Part shown: positions 61,451 through 64,000 of the stretch, piece after piece
How positions within the stretch are numbered: position 1 is the stretch's first letter
How the letters are laid out: each line of letters starts with the position of its first letter
Source: Planctomycetota bacterium
GTDB lineage: Bacteria > Planctomycetota > UBA1135 > GCA-002686595
DNA: 64,000 nucleotides
Assembly: GCA_002686265.1 (NCBI GenBank)
Contig: NZBA01000050.1
Location: 310,001-374,000, forward strand
Reading direction: 5' to 3'
Position numbers and translations under genes: made by a program
The notes under the pieces: model-generated
The model's input: the letters and a program-made list of their open reading frames with translations, nothing else
Databases searched by the model: none
Told to the model about the DNA's origin: nothing

Positions 61451-62137
61451 TCAGGTGCGGAGCTCCCCGAGGAGCCCCTCCACCGTATCGGCAGCGCGCC
61501 CGGCCTGGACTGGATAGTGTTTCCGAAAGGTCCTCACGCCGCCCGGAGCGAGGCCGTCGCTGACCGCCCTCAGGGCGGCCCAGGGCACATCCCCGGCCGC
61601 CGCCACGCTCGCGATCGCGGCCGTCTCCATGTCGGCCACGCACGGGCCGACGAAGGCGCGGGCCAGGCGCAGGCGGCGCCAGAGGGTCAGTGCCGGCCGA
61701 TCGGCGGTCAGAAACCAGCCCTGGGGGCCGGGAGTGGTCCTGGTCCAGGCGGCACGCAGGCGTGCGTCGGCCTCCGCCTCTCGCCCCTCCAGGACGGCCA
61801 GATCCGCCTGCACGGCGCGGGTGCAGTGGACCAGTGTCCCGGGACGCAGGGAGCGGCGCAGGCCGCCGCAGACGCCCACGACCAGGAGCCTGCGTGTCGC
61901 CCCGGCGGCCAGCAGGAGGGCCGCGGCGCGTGCGGCGCGCACCTTGCCCACGCCACCGACACAGGCCAGCACCTTCTCGCCGGCAAGGTCGAGCTCCAGG
62001 ATCTCGAGCCCCGCCGACCTGCGCTTCGCACGGGCGCACCCGGCCAAGGAGCCGAGCTCCTCGGGCAAGGCGCAGACCACGCCCGTGGCGCCGCCGCGCT
62101 CGGGATCGGGGGTCGAGGTGAGTGTGGCAGTTGACAC
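61451..62137 (-). CDS. Phosphorylase-superfamily nucleosidase (MTA/SAH nucleosidase-like)
   Basis: This 228-residue protein has the purine-phosphorylase fold: GVVCALPEELGSL, ACVGGVGKVRAARAAA, LLVVGVCGGLRRSLRPGTLV and VADMETAAIASVAAAGDVPWAALRAVSDG. The last block matches the nucleoside-binding M-E-T/S-A segment of MTA/SAH nucleosidases and hopanoid-associated phosphorylases. The start codon is GTG at 62137. It may clear S-adenosyl-derived by-products, or act on adenosylhopane; the sequence alone does not decide. Confidence 0.82.
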   Translation of the reverse strand: MSTATLTSTPDPERGGATGVVCALPEELGSLAGCARAKRRSAGLEILELDLAGEKVLACVGGVGKVRAARAAALLLAAGATRRLLVVGVCGGLRRSLRPGTLVHCTRAVQADLAVLEGREAEADARLRAAWTRTTPGPQGWFLTADRPALTLWRRLRLARAFVGPCVADMETAAIASVAAAGDVPWAALRAVSDGLAPGGVRTFRKHYPVQAGRAADTVEGLLGELRT

Positions 62138-62167
62138 GGACGGCTATTGTGGCGCGGCCCGAGTTCC

Positions 62168-62797
62168 ATGCGACCGAGCGACCTCGTCTTCTTCGTCAGT
62201 GGTGCGGCGGCCCTACTCCACCAGACCGTCTGGATCCGTCTGCTCGCGCGCCTGGTGGACAGCGACAGCGCGGGCATGGCGGTCTTCCTGGCGGTCTTCA
62301 TCGGCGGCATGGGCCTCGGTGCCTGGCTCGCCGGCCCCCTCGCCCGTCGCACCGCCGGTCCCCTGCGGATGTTCTGCCTGCTGGAACTGGGCTTGGCGAC
62401 CTGGGCAGCCCTCTCGCCCTTCGCTCTGGAGTTCATCGAGCCGACCGGGGGTGCGGCCACGCGCGCCCTCCTGGCGGCCGGCCTGTTGCTGGCGCCGACC
62501 GCCGCCATGGGCGCCACCTTCCCTCTCATGGGGCGCCTGATGATCGCGAGCCGCGAAGCGGCCGGGAGCGCGACGGCCGCGTTCTACGGCGCCAACACCC
62601 TCGGCGCCGCCGCCGGAGCCCTGCTCGGCCCGCTCGCGGTGATGCCGCTGCTGGGACTCACCGGCACCCTCCTGGCCGCCGCCGGCTTGGACGTCGTCGG
62701 CCGCGGGCCTCGCGGCGCACCTGTTCGGCGGCGCCCGCCCACCCGCAGTCTCGGCGAGACCTTGCTCGCGCCGGGTGCGCGCGCCAGCGGGGAGTGA
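62168..62797 (+). pseudogene. Truncated N-terminal membrane half of a fused spermidine-synthase-like protein
   Basis: The 209-residue frame has five or six hydrophobic helices (DLVFFVSGAAALLHQTVWIRLL, AVFLAVFIGGMGLGAWLAG, AAMGATFPLMGRLM, AAFYGANTLGAAAGALLGPL) matching the membrane part of fused polyamine-aminopropyltransferase-like proteins. Those normally run several hundred residues further with a methyltransferase-like domain. Here the sequence turns into Arg/Pro/Gly-rich nonsense after TLLAAAGLD and stops at 62797. Another frame gives a more helix-like AAGLAAHLFGG, suggesting a frameshift followed by loss of the catalytic part. Confidence 0.6.
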
Positions 62798-62837
62798 ACG
62801 GGCGCCACGCCGGCGGCGACCGCCACGGAGGCTCTGC

Positions 62838-62843
62838 TATGCT
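62838..62843 (+). promoter_or_regulatory. -10-like TATGCT box for the SDR gene
   Basis: TATGCT ends 8 bp before ATG 62852, the same spacing as the TATGCA box ahead of the Amidase_2 gene. This suggests a very short or absent leader. No convincing -35 box is seen. Confidence 0.3.
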
Positions 62844-62851
62844 CTGCGCCC

Positions 62852-63793
62852 ATGTTGATCGCCATGACAGGGGCCACCGGCTTCATCGGCAGTTACTTGG
62901 CCCGCGCCCTCGCCGGCGCCGGCCACGACTTGCGCATGCTCGTGCGCCCGGGCCGCGAGCACGCCCTGCCCACCTTCGCGGGCGTCGAGCGCCGTGAGCA
63001 CGCCGGCGACCTCGCGGATGGCGCCTCCCTGAGCGGGTTCCTCGAGGACGCAGACCTGCTGCTGCACCTCGCCAGCGCCCACGACCACTTCGACGACGAG
63101 GCAATGCGGGCGATCAACATTGGCGGCACCGAGGCCCTGCTCGCCGAGGCAGCCCGCGCGGGTGTCGAGCGCAAGCAGGGTTTCGCGCTCTGGGTGGTTT
63201 CCTCGGCGGTCATCGGCGCGCCCGTCTACAGCTACTACCGCGATACCAAGCGCATCCAGGAGAAGCTCATCCGCGGGTCGGGGATCAACTGGACGTCCTT
63301 CCGCCCGACCCTCGTCTACGGCGTCGGAGACCAGCGCCACACCGCGCCGCTCCTGCGCCGCTGCAGCGCCCCCAAAGGCAAGTTCTGGGTCCCCCACGAC
63401 GGCAAGTCGCGCATCAACCCGGTCCACGTCGAGGACGTGGTCGACGCCGTGATGCGCTACTTCAGCTTCGAGCGCGGTGTCGATTGTTGCTACGAGCTCG
63501 CCGGCCCCGAGGGCATCCCCTACAACGACTTCATCGACGTGACGATCGAGGCCACCGGCGGCGGCGTGCGACGCCGCAACCTGCCCAAGAAGTGGGCCGA
63601 TCGGCTGATCCTGTTGAAGGGCCTGTTCACGGACACGACCGAGGACCGGCGCGCCTCCGCCTACTTCACGCTGCACCACGAGCACGACATCACCAACGCC
63701 ACGGTCGAGCTCGGCTGGCATCCGCGGCCCTACGCCGAGGGCATCCGGCAAGTCGCGGCCGGCGATTGGTGGCAGTCCCCCGCCGAGGCCTGA
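62852..63793 (+). CDS. NAD-dependent epimerase/dehydratase family protein
   Basis: This 313-residue extended SDR has MLIAMTGATGFIGSYLARAL, LLHLASAHDHFDDEAM, SSAVIGAP and a Y-x-x-x-K in YRDTK. RPTLVYGVGD follows. It lacks the sugar-nucleotide signatures of the enzymes in regions 1 and 4 and resembles the general NAD(P)-binding sugar epimerase/oxidoreductase group. It is monocistronic, with a TATGCT box directly upstream and a hairpin at its end shared with the M20 gene. Confidence 0.88.
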   Translation: MLIAMTGATGFIGSYLARALAGAGHDLRMLVRPGREHALPTFAGVERREHAGDLADGASLSGFLEDADLLLHLASAHDHFDDEAMRAINIGGTEALLAEAARAGVERKQGFALWVVSSAVIGAPVYSYYRDTKRIQEKLIRGSGINWTSFRPTLVYGVGDQRHTAPLLRRCSAPKGKFWVPHDGKSRINPVHVEDVVDAVMRYFSFERGVDCCYELAGPEGIPYNDFIDVTIEATGGGVRRRNLPKKWADRLILLKGLFTDTTEDRRASAYFTLHHEHDITNATVELGWHPRPYAEGIRQVAAGDWWQSPAEA

Positions 63794-63812
63794 GCGCGGT
63801 GCGCGCCCTCAG
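63790..63812. terminator. Bulged hairpin spanning two convergent stop codons
   Basis: CTGAGCGCG pairs with CGCG-CC-CTCAG across a 3-base loop. It covers the stop codons of both the SDR gene (plus) and the M20 gene (minus). There is no T-tract, so terminator function is tentative. Confidence 0.3.
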
Positions 63813-64000
63813 CCGTTGCGGATGAGCTGCGCGTAGAAGCGCACCATGTCCAGGTAGCCGTCGAGGGCCAGGCGCTCCGCCGCGCCGTGGATGCGCGGCA
63901 GGTCGTCGGGCCCCAACCGCACGGGTAGGAAGCGGTAGACGGCGGGCGAGCAGGCCGCGAAGTGGCGGGCGTCGGTGGCCCCGGTCACCAGGGACGGAGC
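63809..64000 (-). CDS. M20 family metallopeptidase, C-terminal fragment (runs off window)
   Basis: The last 63 residues of a minus-strand gene are present; the rest lies beyond base 64000. The sequence GATDARHFAACSPAVYRFLPV, then RIHGAAERL and DMVRFYAQLIRNG, matches the end of M20 dipeptidase/carboxypeptidase family proteins. The T-D-A-R and H-G-x-x-E-R residues take part in metal and substrate binding in that family. The gene converges on the SDR gene 15 bp away. Confidence 0.85.
   Translation of the reverse strand, partial: APSLVTGATDARHFAACSPAVYRFLPVRLGPDDLPRIHGAAERLALDGYLDMVRFYAQLIRNG

Noticed and set aside
1..64000. CRISPR array, rRNA genes or integrase
   Set aside because: I saw no regularly spaced direct repeats, no rRNA-like conserved blocks and no recombinase motifs. 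The only RNA gene seen is tRNA-Val.

Overview
The window is a G+C-rich bacterial chromosome segment with dense, mostly same-strand operons. The best guess is a member of the Planctomycetota. This is an inference from three things: an amidase whose C-terminal half resembles a repeated planctomycete surface domain, exosortase-A-type exopolysaccharide genes, and Shine-Dalgarno use that varies from gene to gene. No rRNA or marker gene here fixes the taxon.

Region 1 (1-18.8 kb, almost all minus strand) makes and exports a surface glycan. Read 5' to 3' it runs moaC, accB, accC, a lipoprotein, UDP-glucuronate decarboxylase, glmS, UDP-glucuronate epimerase, rfbA, rfbD, rfbB, a Wza-type export lipoprotein, a Wzz-type chain-length protein, an O-antigen-ligase-like protein, an amidotransferase and a DUF3473-type polysaccharide deacetylase. 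The last three resemble families that travel with exosortase A, but no exosortase lies in the window. rfbC is also absent.

Region 2 (19-32.7 kb) is mixed. It holds an S41 protease, an AI-2E-type permease, a Minf_1886-like protein, holB, tmk, a TPR/HEFTH peptidase, an Amidase_2 lipoprotein, a GDP-mannose dehydratase gene (gmd) interrupted by one amber codon, uppP, ald and tRNA-Val(GAC).

Region 3 (32.9-39.7 kb, plus strand) holds an HtrA protease and a carbamoylation module: a small membrane protein, a NodU/CmcH carbamoyltransferase, an SGNH hydrolase fused to a membrane tail that ends in a DUF5989-like segment, an Amidase_3, and a free-standing DUF5989-like peptide.

Region 4 (39.8-61.2 kb, minus strand) is a second glycan cluster. 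It contains a glycosylphosphotransferase that would start the lipid-linked chain, seven GT4 glycosyltransferases, a flippase, a sulfatase-fold membrane enzyme, an alpha/alpha-toroid protein, a radical SAM enzyme, a GNAT protein, a second deacetylase, an epimerase, a DUF5658-like protein and truD. Many junctions are 4-nt ATGA or GTGA overlaps.

Region 5 (61.4-64 kb) has a nucleosidase-like gene, a truncated spermidine-synthase-type membrane half, an SDR and the end of an M20 peptidase gene.

The strongest unexplained signal is a family of three intercistronic elements with CTAG-containing inverted ends (5662-5840, 17544-17722, 30377-30474). In both full-length copies the element end supplies the stop codon of the upstream gene. 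No stretch longer than about 250 bases lacks a gene.
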